Notes under the pieces: model-generated | What the model was told of the DNA's origin: nothing | Databases searched by the model: none | Seen by the model: only the letters and a program-made list of their open reading frames with translations | Source: Rothia nasimurium | GTDB taxonomy: Bacteria; Actinomycetota; Actinomycetes; Actinomycetales; Micrococcaceae | DNA length: 42,041 bases | Assembly (NCBI RefSeq): GCF_004569295.1 | Contig: NZ_SPQC01000026.1 | Span: forward strand, 1 to 42,041 | Direction: 5' to 3' | Shown here: in pieces, positions 31,676-40,134 of the stretch | How positions within the stretch are numbered: position 1 is the stretch's first letter | Layout: every line of letters begins with the position of its first letter | Program-made: the position numbers and the translations under genes

Positions 31676-33011
31676 TGGGTTCCTCGTGGGGCCACTGGAC
31701 GACGACGCGGGTACCCTTCTCGGGTGCCGAGGTAATGGTGACCATACCGCCGGTGTCCTCCATAGAGCGAATCATCGACACGCGCACACCCAGGCGGCGG
31801 AAGTCGATGTCGCTCATTGAGAAGCCCTGGCCCTTATCTGAGATGGTGCAGAGAATATAGGGGCGCACCTCGTCGGAGCGGGTGGAGTTGAAGGGGCGGC
31901 GCATCTCGGTGCGAATCGAGATCTGGGTGGTGCGGGTGCCCGAGTGACGGGCAGAGTTAGACACAGCCTCGGTGACGGCGTGGGTGAAGGCTCTAGCTGC
32001 GGTGTAGGGCAGGGTGGAGTCGGGGCTGGCTAGCAGGTGCTTTTCGATGGAGTCGGAGACAAAGCGCAGGCGCTGGTTCCAGGGTTCCACGCCCTCGGCA
32101 ATCTGCTCGGTCAGGGCCTGGAAGGTGATAGGGCGCTGGGGCTGGGACTTGAGGGCCTCTTCTTCAAGCACGCCAATGGCGCGGCGGGCCAGCAGACGGG
32201 TGCGCTGGGGTAGCTCACCGGAGTTGCGGCTGGCGTCGAGCAGGGCTGCCATGACGTTATCGTGCACCAGCTTGTCGAAGTCCTGCAGCTCCTTGGCGTA
32301 GTCGCGGGAGCGGTTGAGCAGAAGCTGGGCAGAGAGGGTCTCGTAGTAGGTCTTATCTGATTCGCGGACGGCGTTGAGGGCAAAGCGGGCCAGGCCAGCT
32401 AGCAGGGCGCAGCAGAAGCCTAGGTAGGCCACCCGAATGAGCAGCTCGGTGGCATCGAGGGGGGAGCCTTTGAGCAGGTGGGCTGCCACCGAACTGACCA
32501 CCAGCAGCACCGGGAAGGCGACGCTGTGAATAATGCTCTCACGTGGGCTCTCTTCGAAGACCGGAACCAGCATGGCGTAGATACCAAAGAGCCAGGACCA
32601 GGGAATAGCTGAGTGCTCAGCACCCACGGTGAAGGGCCACAGAATGTAGGAACCGTAGGCGATCGCCAGCATAAAGCTAACGACCTTGGCTGAGACTTCC
32701 TTGCGGATGCCGTTGAACATGAGCAGGGCCGCATGGGCAACCAGCAGGGGAATGATCGCCAGGTACCAGTAGGAGTCGCCCCCGCGGATCTCTGAGATGT
32801 TGGCAAGCGACTGGCAGAGAAGGCCTACTGCAATCAGAGAGTAGATGATTTCCAGGGTGCAGTAGAGGCCGAAGGAACTCGGGCCCATGAGTCGCTGCTG
32901 CCCGGTGGTGAGGGAGAGCGACTTGAAGGAGAAGGAACGGATGCGGTCCGCCCGCGGCGGTTGTAGCGCGTGGGCTAGGTCCCGGGAGGCGCCGCCGGTG
33001 GTGGTAGACAG
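31665..33011 (-). CDS. Sensor histidine kinase, probable CTG start
   Basis: 448 residues if read from CTG at 33011, which has AAGGA 6 bases upstream; the first ATG (32888) has no ribosome-binding site, and the 41 extra codons are coding-like with no ATG, GTG or TTG. Six transmembrane segments are followed by DFDKLVHDNVMAALLDA with phosphoacceptor-type His near residue 250, and an ATPase domain with N-box EAVSNSARHS, DKGQGFSM and the GVRVSMIRS segment. NarL/HisKA_3-like but divergent. Sits between its response regulator (24 bases upstream) and the degenerate partner. Input signal unknown. Confidence 0.75.
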   Translation of the reverse strand: MSTTTGGASRDLAHALQPPRADRIRSFSFKSLSLTTGQQRLMGPSSFGLYCTLEIIYSLIAVGLLCQSLANISEIRGGDSYWYLAIIPLLVAHAALLMFNGIRKEVSAKVVSFMLAIAYGSYILWPFTVGAEHSAIPWSWLFGIYAMLVPVFEESPRESIIHSVAFPVLLVVSSVAAHLLKGSPLDATELLIRVAYLGFCCALLAGLARFALNAVRESDKTYYETLSAQLLLNRSRDYAKELQDFDKLVHDNVMAALLDASRNSGELPQRTRLLARRAIGVLEEEALKSQPQRPITFQALTEQIAEGVEPWNQRLRFVSDSIEKHLLASPDSTLPYTAARAFTHAVTEAVSNSARHSGTRTTQISIRTEMRRPFNSTRSDEVRPYILCTISDKGQGFSMSDIDFRRLGVRVSMIRSMEDTGGMVTITSAPEKGTRVVVQWPHEEPNAG

Positions 33012-33035
33012 GGTGCGTCCTTAGGTCTTCGCTTC

Positions 33036-33749
33036 TTAGAGGTTGCGGTCTGCGGTGGAGGTGTCTACCATGGAGTCGACCAGGCCGTCTTCGATGGCGC
33101 GAATACGCAGGTCAATCTTGGTGGGGGCGGGGCGGCCGACGCGGGCGTACTTTTCGCGGATGCGGTCGATGTTGGTCTTAACAGCGGACTGTTTGATGCC
33201 CATACGGCGGGCTACCTGAACCTGCGCGAAACCTGAGGCGTAGAGGCGCAGGGTTTCCTGCTCGCGGGGTGAGAGGTTGGCGCGGGAGAACTCGTGGTCA
33301 CCGTCGATTGCTGCTGCCAGTTCCTTGGTGACAACGGCCTTGCCTTCGGCGATATTCTTGGCTTCTGCCAGGGCGTGTTCCAGGGGCTCTGACTTGCGCA
33401 CCAGGCCCAGGGCCCCTGCCTTGAGGGCTTCACGAATCAGGCCGGGGTTCTCGCCGATGCTGAAGATGAGCACCTTGATGCCGGCGCGCTGCAGAATATC
33501 GACGTTTTCTGAGGGGCGGGACTTATCTTGCAGGGAGAGGTCGAGCAGTACGACGTCGCAGTCGCGCTTGAGCTTGCCCAGGTCAGCAGACGAGGGGTCG
33601 GAGAGGCTACGGCCTAGGGCAACGAGCAGGTCGGCTGCGGTGGGGGCTGCGGCGACCAGTTCGATTTCGCTGGCGCCTGCTGCGACTGCTCGCATACCTT
33701 CGCGGACGACTTCGTGGTCATCGACAATGCCTACGCGTAATACGCTCAT
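33036..33749 (-). CDS. LuxR-type response regulator of the three-gene signalling set
   Basis: 237 residues. Receiver with Asp10/Asp11 and phosphoacceptor Asp70 in VVLLDLSLQDKS, and a Lys in LVRKSEP near residue 118; the receiver has an insert of about 12 residues (SLSDPSSADLGKL) before the beta-3 strand. LuxR-type DNA-binding domain from about residue 165 (LSPREQETLRLYASGFAQVQ; IKQSAVKTNIDRIREKY). The helix has R-I-R-E-K-Y, as in NarL. First gene of the set; the upstream 174 bases to 33923 would hold the promoter. Confidence 0.85.
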   Translation of the reverse strand: MSVLRVGIVDDHEVVREGMRAVAAGASEIELVAAAPTAADLLVALGRSLSDPSSADLGKLKRDCDVVLLDLSLQDKSRPSENVDILQRAGIKVLIFSIGENPGLIREALKAGALGLVRKSEPLEHALAEAKNIAEGKAVVTKELAAAIDGDHEFSRANLSPREQETLRLYASGFAQVQVARRMGIKQSAVKTNIDRIREKYARVGRPAPTKIDLRIRAIEDGLVDSMVDTSTADRNL

Positions 33750-33923
33750 AATCCCTACTTACCTCGTGTGCTGGTGCAACCTTCACCTGTGGGCGGTGGC
33801 TGCTCGTCGGTTGCTGTGTGTGGTGCGGTGAGCAGACTGGGGTGTTTTTCTTACGAAAATATTTTACAGGCAAAGTGTGCTTCGTGGGCTGAACTGTGGG
33901 CGCTGTGACGTGCTTCTGCTGTC

Positions 33924-34772
33924 TTAGCGGGTTCGGGCGTCCGCGCCGGTAAGGGCGCGATGGTAGCGAGTGCCCAGCCCTGCCCCGATGAGGGCGCTAA
34001 CCAGGGCCAGGACGCCGGTGGCCAGGGCAGTGAGGGCACCGATAGCCAGGTCAGGGGTTAGGAGGGGTTGAAGGGCATAGGCGGGGGCAAGAGGGTGCGT
34101 GAGCTGGGCGGTTGCCCAGGTAAGCAGGGTCGCAAGAAGCACGCCCAGGGTGCTGACGGCAAGGACGCCCACAGCCTGCTTGCTGGGAGCTAGGGCCGTC
34201 ATGCGGGAGGCTGTGTAGCCGGCCAAGCCAAAGGCCACCGCAATAAGGACGGCGACCGTGATGAGCCAGGGCAGGGCCTGGGGGCGGCTGGCGGGGGCGG
34301 TGACGGCTAGAACCGTCTCGGTCAGGCCACTGTAGGTAGAAACTCCTAGAACACCCATCACCGTGCGGGCTAGGGCCAGGCTGCCGGTGGCCAGGGCATA
34401 GGCGACCAGGGCGCCGCAGAAAGCCGGGATAAACTGCACCCGTTTGAGGGCAGCGGCGGGAGCCATCGCCCCTAGATGTGCTGCCGGGTAGGCGGACGCC
34501 TGCACCGGCTGGGCAGGAGTTGCCGGTTCAGCAGAATAAACCTGCTGCGGGGGCTGAGCCTGGGCCGGTGCGGCCTGCAGGTACTCCTGGCCCACCTGCG
34601 GGCTGCGCTGGTAGCGGGTAGCCGAGACCCCGGCGTCCGCAGGGGTGGACGCCTGGCTGCTACCAGCGTCCTGCCCGAAGGTACGCGGGTCAAGCACCCG
34701 GGTGGGGTCGGAGTCCTCAAAGACCGCGTCCCACTCATCAAAATCACGGCGGTTCTTAGGCTGGTCGGTCAC
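33924..34772 (-). CDS. Membrane protein with disordered N-terminus
   Basis: 282 residues from GTG 34772 (AAGGGG about 10 bases upstream). Residues 1-105 are acidic then Ala/Pro/Gln-rich (FDEWDAVFEDSDPTRVLDP; PAQAQPPQQ) and probably unstructured; four hydrophobic segments follow between residues about 110 and 270. No enzyme or transport motif. Similar in plan to other actinobacterial envelope proteins with disordered tails. Same strand as the regulator gene but separated by 174 bases from it. Confidence 0.7.
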   Translation of the reverse strand: MTDQPKNRRDFDEWDAVFEDSDPTRVLDPRTFGQDAGSSQASTPADAGVSATRYQRSPQVGQEYLQAAPAQAQPPQQVYSAEPATPAQPVQASAYPAAHLGAMAPAAALKRVQFIPAFCGALVAYALATGSLALARTVMGVLGVSTYSGLTETVLAVTAPASRPQALPWLITVAVLIAVAFGLAGYTASRMTALAPSKQAVGVLAVSTLGVLLATLLTWATAQLTHPLAPAYALQPLLTPDLAIGALTALATGVLALVSALIGAGLGTRYHRALTGADARTR

Positions 34773-34800
34773 CGGCAGCGCCCCTTTCTACAAAAAATAC

Positions 34801-35442
34801 TTACGCCAGCCCCAAAGCCTGGGGGCTGTACTGGTGGGCCGGGTCGGTGGGGCGCTCATCGGCGCCCACATACTTAATTACCCGGGCGGGGTTACCGACC
34901 ACCACGGCGTTAGCGGGGATGTCCTTGGTCACCACAGCGCCGGCACCAATCACGGCGTTCTCACCCACGGTGACGCCCGGGCAGAGAATCGCCCCGCCGC
35001 CAATCCAAACGTTGCGCTCCACCGTAATGGGCAGACCACCCTCCCACAGGGCCTCGCGGTCTACCGGGTTAAGGGGGTGGGTGGGGGTCAAAAACTGTAC
35101 ATTGGGGCCCACCAGGACGGCATCGCCAAAGGTAATGGGGGCAACGTCAAGGAAGACGCAGCCAAAGTTGAAGAAACAACCCGCCCCAATATGGGTATTG
35201 ACCCCGTAATCAAAGGCAGCCGAGGGTCGAATCGTGGAGCCCTCACCGAGAGACCCCACAATCTGGGCTAGCACCTCCTGCTTGCGGCTATCGCGGGCCC
35301 GGTACAGCCGGGTGTATTCCTCCACCAGCTCCACCACCCGGTAGTGGGTATCGGCGCACTCCTCGTCCGGGCGGTAGGCGAACCCCGCCGTCATCTGCTC
35401 AAAGACAGTCTTACCGGCGCGCAGCTCATCCCAGTTCGTCAT
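34801..35442 (-). CDS. Sugar O-acetyltransferase (maltose/galactoside type)
   Basis: 213 residues from ATG 35442 (GGAGG 5 bases upstream; an in-frame ATG at 35454 is inside this site). Left-handed beta-helix hexapeptide protein: N-terminal MTNWDELRAGKTVF, then VERNVWIGGGAILCPGVTVGENAVIGAG typical of Maa/LacA (split across residues about 135-165). Acetylates sugars or cell-wall components using acetyl-CoA. The upstream small gene ends 1 base before this start, so translation is coupled. Confidence 0.87.
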   Translation of the reverse strand: MTNWDELRAGKTVFEQMTAGFAYRPDEECADTHYRVVELVEEYTRLYRARDSRKQEVLAQIVGSLGEGSTIRPSAAFDYGVNTHIGAGCFFNFGCVFLDVAPITFGDAVLVGPNVQFLTPTHPLNPVDREALWEGGLPITVERNVWIGGGAILCPGVTVGENAVIGAGAVVTKDIPANAVVVGNPARVIKYVGADERPTDPAHQYSPQALGLA

Positions 35443-35443
35443 A

Positions 35444-35593
35444 CTAACCTCCATAGGCCAGGGTCATCAGGCCAATAATCGCCAGACCGACCCCAATCAC
35501 AATGAGGCCGGCAATAATCATGCGCTTATTAATCTCTCGCATGAGCTCCCGGAATTCCTCGGGGCTAATATCGTTATTTCTACGTCGAGCCAT
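35444..35593 (-). CDS. Very small membrane protein
   Basis: About 49 residues from ATG 35593: a basic cytoplasmic stretch with MARRRNNDISPEEFRELM, then one hydrophobic helix (IIAGLIVIGVGLAIIGLMTL). An in-frame ATG at 35662 would add 23 residues but lies within the opposite-strand ligase start region. A purine stretch TTAGGGGT sits too close to ATG 35593 to be optimal. Stop overlaps the acetyltransferase ribosome-binding site. Function unknown. Confidence 0.55.
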   Translation of the reverse strand: MARRRNNDISPEEFRELMREINKRMIIAGLIVIGVGLAIIGLMTLAYGG

Positions 35594-35640
35594 ACCCCTA
35601 AGTATGTCAGCTCTAGCCCCGCTATGGCACAATCGTGTGT

Positions 35641-37358
35641 ATGCAGTCAGCCGAAAACTCACCCCACACCGACACAGACTTCCCCCTGGCCCACCGCCCC
35701 TGGGGCAAGAACTACCAGCCAGAAAGCAACAGAGACGTTGCTCTGCCTGAAACCTCGCTGAGCCACCTCATGGCTGAAGCCGTGCGCACCGTTCCCCAGA
35801 AAATTGCCCTGGAATTCTTCGGCGCCACCACCACTTACGGCGAGCTGGATGACCAGATTCTGCGCGTAGCCGAAGGCCTACGCAAAGCCGGTATTCAGCA
35901 TGGTGACCGCGTGGCCCTCGTCCTGCCCAACTGCCCCCAGCACATCGTGGCCTTCTACGCGATCCTGCGCCTGGGCGCTGTGGTGGTTGAGCACAACCCC
36001 CTCTACACCTCAGCCGAGCTGCGCCATATGTTCGAAGACCACGGTGCCAAGGCCGCCATCGTCTGGGACAAGATCGCAGACAACATCACCTCCCTGCCCG
36101 CTGATATCCGCCCCAAGAATATCTACGCGGTCAACATGATCGAAGAGATGCCCTTCACCATGCGCACCGCCCTCAAGCTGCCTATCGGCAGCCCCAAGGC
36201 CTCCCGCGAAAAGCTCGAAGGCACCGCCCGCGGCACCACTCCTTGGCGCCAGTTCATGAAGAACAGCCCCCTTGCCGCCGACCACCACCGCCCCACCGCC
36301 CACGACCTAGCCCTACTGCAGTACACATCGGGTACCACCGGCCTGCCCAAGGGCGTCATGCTCACCCACCGCAACCTCGAATCCAACGGGCGCATGGGTG
36401 AGGAATGGATCCAGCCCGGCAACGACGAGGTAATCTACGCCGTCCTGCCCCTCTTCCACGCCTACGGTATGACCCTGGGCCAGACCATCGCAGCGGTCTG
36501 CAAGGCCCGCCTGGTGCTCTTCCCCACTGTAGACATGGACCTCATCTTCCGGGCCATGAAACGAACCACCCCCACGATCCTGCCCGCCGTGCCCCCGGTC
36601 TACCGCCGCATGCTCGAAGAAGCTAAAAAGCGCGGCGTCTCCCTAAGGGCATCCGTTACGCCGTATCCGGTGCCATGCACCTGCCCACCGACCTGGTAGC
36701 TGAATGGGAAGAAGCCACCGGCGGCATGCTAGTTGAGGGCTACGGCCTCTCTGAGTGCTCACCCCTGGTCTCCTGCAACCCCCTGAACTCCACCCGCCGA
36801 GCCGGCTCAATCGGCGTGCCCTTCCCCTCCACCGACATCCGCGTGGTCGACCCCGAAACCTTCAAAGACGTTCCCGACGGCACCGAAGGCGAACTGCTGG
36901 TACGCGGCCCCCAGGTCATGCGCGGCTACTGGAAACGCGGCGAAGACACCAGCAAAACCCTGCTACCCGGCGGCTGGCTACGCACCGGCGACATCGTGCG
37001 CCTCGACCACGACTACTTCATCGAAATCGTTGACCGCATCAAGGAAGTCATCATCACCGGCGGCTTCAACGTCTCACCCACCGAGGTTGAAAACGTACTT
37101 AAACAGCACGACTCGGTAGCGGACTGCGCCGTAGTTGGCCTACCGGATGGCTCCGGCGGCGAAAAGGTCACCGCCGCAATCATCCCCGCCGAGGGCCACG
37201 CCATCGACCCCGAAGAGCTCAAACAGCACTGCTACGAGCGCCTGACCCGCTACAAGGTACCCAAGAACTACTACGAGGTCGACGAACTGCCCCGCTCCAT
37301 GCTGGGCAAGACCCTGCGCCGTAAGGTGCGCGAAAGCCTTGAAGCCAAGTACAGCTAG
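35641..37358 (+). pseudogene. Long-chain acyl-CoA ligase (FadD-like) broken by a one-base frameshift
   Basis: Two frames form one adenylate-forming enzyme. 35641-about 36645: N-terminal half with YTSGTTGLPKGVMLTHRN (P-loop, near residue 225) and FHAYGM. About 36646-37358, next frame: VEGYGLSECSPLVS, hinge LRTGD, and LPRSMLGKTLRRKV with the adenylation Lys. At 36641-36650 the sequence CCCTAAGGGC would read SLKGIR if one base were inserted after CCCT. The break removes the whole C-terminal half from the first frame. No homopolymer here; a sequencing error or recent mutation must be excluded. Annotated as one ancestral gene of about 573 residues. Confidence 0.85.
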
Positions 37359-37374
37359 GCTTAGCCCGTAAAAG

Positions 37375-38505
37375 CTAACCTCGCAACACGCCCTGCAGGG
37401 AGCCATCGGGGCCCAGTAGGGCGTAGCTATCTGCGGGCTCTGCTAGGCCGAGGGCAGTGGCGGGGACGCTGGTGGCAGCCCGGGCTGCTTCGCCGAGGGG
37501 GACGCCGAAGGCGACAGCCCGCTCCACCGCTCGCGCCAGGGTAAGGGTGCTCCCGGCAATCGTTTCGGTGCCCCTGATGCGGGCAACCGAGTCCTGCACC
37601 TCTACCGCCAAAGAACCCAGCCGGTAGGGGCCGTCCGCGCAACCGGCAGCCGCCATAGCATCGGTGACCAGGGCTATCCGCCCCGGTGCCAGGGCGAAGG
37701 CAGCCCGCACCATGGGCCCGTGCACGTGGATCCCGTCGCAAATAACCTCCAGGGTGACATGGGGACTATCTACGGCAGCGGCCACCGGACCGGGCTGCCG
37801 GTGATGGAGGGGACGCATGGCATTGAAGGTGTGGGTCAGTAGCGACGCGCCCTCGTTGAAGGCAGCTTTAGCCTGGTCGTAGGTGGCGTCGGTATGCCCG
37901 ACAGCTACCTTGATACCCAGCTCCACGCAGCGCTGCAGAGTTGCCAGGCCGGGGTCGGTTTCGGGGGCCAGGGTAATCTGCAGGAGCCTACCTTCTGAGG
38001 CCTCCCAGAGCTGTTCCAGGGCATCGGGTGTGGGGGCGCGCAGGGCTTCGGGGGCGTGGGCCCCCTTATGCGCCGGGGAAATAAAGGGCCCCTCAGCATG
38101 AAAGCCCACCAGACGGGCCTGCCCCGGCACCTTTTGATCCATCAGAGGCAGGAGCTGGGACATGCTGGCCTGCATTTGTTCTAGCGGGTTAGACACCAGA
38201 GAGGCTACCAGGGTGGACGTCCCCGCCTGCCCGTGCACGCGCAGGGCAGGAGCAACGTCGGGGGCATCTTCAAAGGCAGTGCCGCCCCCACCGTGACAGT
38301 GAATATCGGTAAAGCCGGGTGCCAGGAGCCAGTTGCCGGCCTCGCGCACCTGGGCAGAGGCCAGTTGATCTGCCGTCAGTTCCTCCCGCCAGCTCTCACC
38401 TTCGCCCATGGCCAGCAGGCGCTCGCCCTCCACCAGAACCCAGACCGTGGGGCTGCTCTGTGGGGTGAGGTGGGGGAGGGAATGAAAAAGAATGGTGCGT
38501 GGCAT
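37375..38505 (-). CDS. nagA: N-acetylglucosamine-6-phosphate deacetylase
   Basis: 376 residues of the amidohydrolase fold. Metal motif FTDIHCHGGGG with His69 and His71, GFHAEGPFISPAHKGAH near residue 135 (metal Glu), GHTDATYDQAK and catalytic Asp in LVTDAMAAAG near residue 280. Removes acetate from GlcNAc-6-P to give GlcN-6-P. AAGGGG 5 bases before the ATG. Divergent from nagB across about 70 bases, so shared control is likely. Converges with the broken ligase gene. Confidence 0.94.
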   Translation of the reverse strand: MPRTILFHSLPHLTPQSSPTVWVLVEGERLLAMGEGESWREELTADQLASAQVREAGNWLLAPGFTDIHCHGGGGTAFEDAPDVAPALRVHGQAGTSTLVASLVSNPLEQMQASMSQLLPLMDQKVPGQARLVGFHAEGPFISPAHKGAHAPEALRAPTPDALEQLWEASEGRLLQITLAPETDPGLATLQRCVELGIKVAVGHTDATYDQAKAAFNEGASLLTHTFNAMRPLHHRQPGPVAAAVDSPHVTLEVICDGIHVHGPMVRAAFALAPGRIALVTDAMAAAGCADGPYRLGSLAVEVQDSVARIRGTETIAGSTLTLARAVERAVAFGVPLGEAARAATSVPATALGLAEPADSYALLGPDGSLQGVLRG

Positions 38506-38566
38506 GAGGGCCCCTTATCAATACGTCATATTGTTGTGCTGGCGGGTATTTATACATATATTTTCG

Positions 38567-38578
38567 TACTATATTCTT
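38567..38578 (+). promoter_or_regulatory. -10 box of a leaderless nagB mRNA, in an AT-rich shared region
   Basis: TACTAT (38567-38572) ends 6 bases before the ATG at 38579; no ribosome-binding site. The region 38520-38578 is AT-rich and contains GTATTTATAC, a partial dyad that might be a repressor site for both divergent genes; no DasR/NagR-type TGGTCTAGACCA site is seen. Confidence 0.45.
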
Positions 38579-39388
38579 ATGGAAATAATTATATGTGATT
38601 CAAAGGATCAAGCGGGAGCTTATGCCGCATCGCTTATTGCTATGGTGACCGAGCGAAATAATCAGCGGGGCACCTCAACCGTGTGGGGCGTAGCAACCGG
38701 TTCGTCACCCGAGAGTACCTATGAGCACCTTGCGGCTAAAGTGCAGGCGGGCCTCGATGTGAGTGCTGTGAGCGCCTTCGCTCTTGATGAGTATGTGGGG
38801 CTTGACCCTGCCCATCCGGAGTCTTACCGCAGTGTCATTGATGACCAGGTGGTGCAGAAGGTGGGCCTGAGTGCTGAGCGGGTGCATGTGCTCAATGGCA
38901 TGGCTGAAGATATTCCTGCCGAGTGCGCCGCCTACGAGGCAGCTATCAAGGCTAAAGGTGGTGTTGACGTGCAGATTCTCGGTATAGGCGCCAACGGGCA
39001 TATAGGCTTTAATGAGCCGGGATCCTCCCTGGCTTCACGTACCCGCATCAAGACTTTGGCCCCCAAGACGGTGGCAGACAATGCCCGTTTCTTTGGCGGT
39101 GATACCTCACAGGTTCCGGTTCACTGCCTGACTCAGGGTATCGGTACCATCATGGAGGCCCGCAAAATTGTGCTGGTTGCCGATGGTGAGAACAAGGCAG
39201 CCGCTATTGCCGGTATGGCTGAGGGTCCTGTAACGGCTTCCTGTCCGGGGTCAATTTTGCAGCTGCACCCCGACGTTACCGTGGTTATCGATGAGGCGGC
39301 TGCTTCCCAGCTTAAAAATGCAGAATATTACCGTTTTGCCCAAAATAATATTCCCTTTTTCCAAAAGCCCGAAAATATTGGGGCATAA
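38579..39388 (+). CDS. nagB: Glucosamine-6-phosphate deaminase
   Basis: 269 residues from ATG 38579 (an earlier in-frame ATG at 38492 lies inside nagA and upstream of the promoter). NagB motifs: VATGSSPE near residue 38, catalytic ALDEY with Asp70 near residue 68, and GIGANGHIGFNEPG near residue 133. Converts GlcN-6-P to fructose-6-P plus ammonium, the last step of amino-sugar entry into glycolysis. No ribosome-binding site; leaderless. Followed by a terminator shared with nanE. Confidence 0.96.
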   Translation: MEIIICDSKDQAGAYAASLIAMVTERNNQRGTSTVWGVATGSSPESTYEHLAAKVQAGLDVSAVSAFALDEYVGLDPAHPESYRSVIDDQVVQKVGLSAERVHVLNGMAEDIPAECAAYEAAIKAKGGVDVQILGIGANGHIGFNEPGSSLASRTRIKTLAPKTVADNARFFGGDTSQVPVHCLTQGIGTIMEARKIVLVADGENKAAAIAGMAEGPVTASCPGSILQLHPDVTVVIDEAAASQLKNAEYYRFAQNNIPFFQKPENIGA

Positions 39389-39396
39389 AAATATAT

Positions 39397-39435
39397 AAAA
39401 AGGGCCGGGGTGTAAATATTGCCCCGGCCCTTTTT
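39397..39435. terminator. Bidirectional terminator between nagB and nanE
   Basis: AAAAAGGGCCGGGG (39397-39410) pairs with CCCCGGCCCTTTTT (39422-39435) across TGTAAATATTG. T-runs on both strands; nagB and nanE converge on it. Confidence 0.9.
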
Positions 39436-39437
39436 AT

Positions 39438-40124
39438 TTATTGAGTCATTGCCTCTTTAAACCAACTCGTAATAGAAATCGGGTGGGTGATGGCGGTGCC
39501 GACGACGACGGCGTGTGCTCCGGCATCGAGGGCGGCTTTAGCCTGGGCAGGGGTGTGGAAACGTCCTTCTGCGATGAGCGGTCGGCCCAGCTCGCGGGCG
39601 GCGATGGCTTCGATGAGTTCGAGGTCGGGGCCGTCGGTTTTGGGGCGGGCGCCGGTGTAGCCGGCTAGGGTGGTGCCGATGAAGTCGGCTCCGGCGTCGG
39701 CGGCTGCGAGGGCTGAGTCGAGGGAGTCGCAGTCGGCCATGACTAGGGCGTTGCTTGAGGCGTGTACTTCGTCTATGACTTGGGTGAGGGTGAGTCCATC
39801 GGGGCGGTCCCGTAGGGTTCCGTCGAGGGCGACGATGTGGGCTCCTGCCTGGGCGACGGCTAGGGCGTGGTGCAGGGTGGGGGTGATGAAGATTCCGTCG
39901 TGGCCGTCCTTCCAGAGCCCGATGACGGGGACCTCAACGGCGGTGCGGGTGAACTGGATATCTGCCAGGCCCTGCACGCGTACGGCGGCGGCCCCGCCGA
40001 GGACGGCTGAGGCGGCGACCTGGACGGTGGTGCGGGGGTCGCGCATGGGCTCGCCGGGGTAGGCCTGGGCGGAGACGATGAGTTGGCCTGCGAGGAGGTC
40101 GGTGAGCTGGTCGAGAGTGAACAC
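39438..40124 (-). CDS. nanE: N-acetylmannosamine-6-phosphate 2-epimerase
   Basis: 228 residues from GTG 40124, which has AGGA 8 bases upstream just past the nanK stop; a longer frame to 40388 overlaps nanK and is not used. TIM barrel with GQLIVSAQAYPGEPMRDP, catalytic Lys in LWKDGHDG near residue 60, ADCDS and GTTLAGYT near residue 130. Converts ManNAc-6-P to GlcNAc-6-P, which nagA then deacetylates. Third gene of the nanAKE operon; its stop lies 3 bases from the terminator. Confidence 0.93.
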   Translation of the reverse strand: MFTLDQLTDLLAGQLIVSAQAYPGEPMRDPRTTVQVAASAVLGGAAAVRVQGLADIQFTRTAVEVPVIGLWKDGHDGIFITPTLHHALAVAQAGAHIVALDGTLRDRPDGLTLTQVIDEVHASSNALVMADCDSLDSALAAADAGADFIGTTLAGYTGARPKTDGPDLELIEAIAARELGRPLIAEGRFHTPAQAKAALDAGAHAVVVGTAITHPISITSWFKEAMTQ

Positions 40125-40134
40125 GGTGTTTTTC

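Noticed and set aside
38492-38578. Upstream extension of nagB
   Set aside because: Hydrophobic, non-NagB residues that overlap nagA and the promoter; start moved to 38579.
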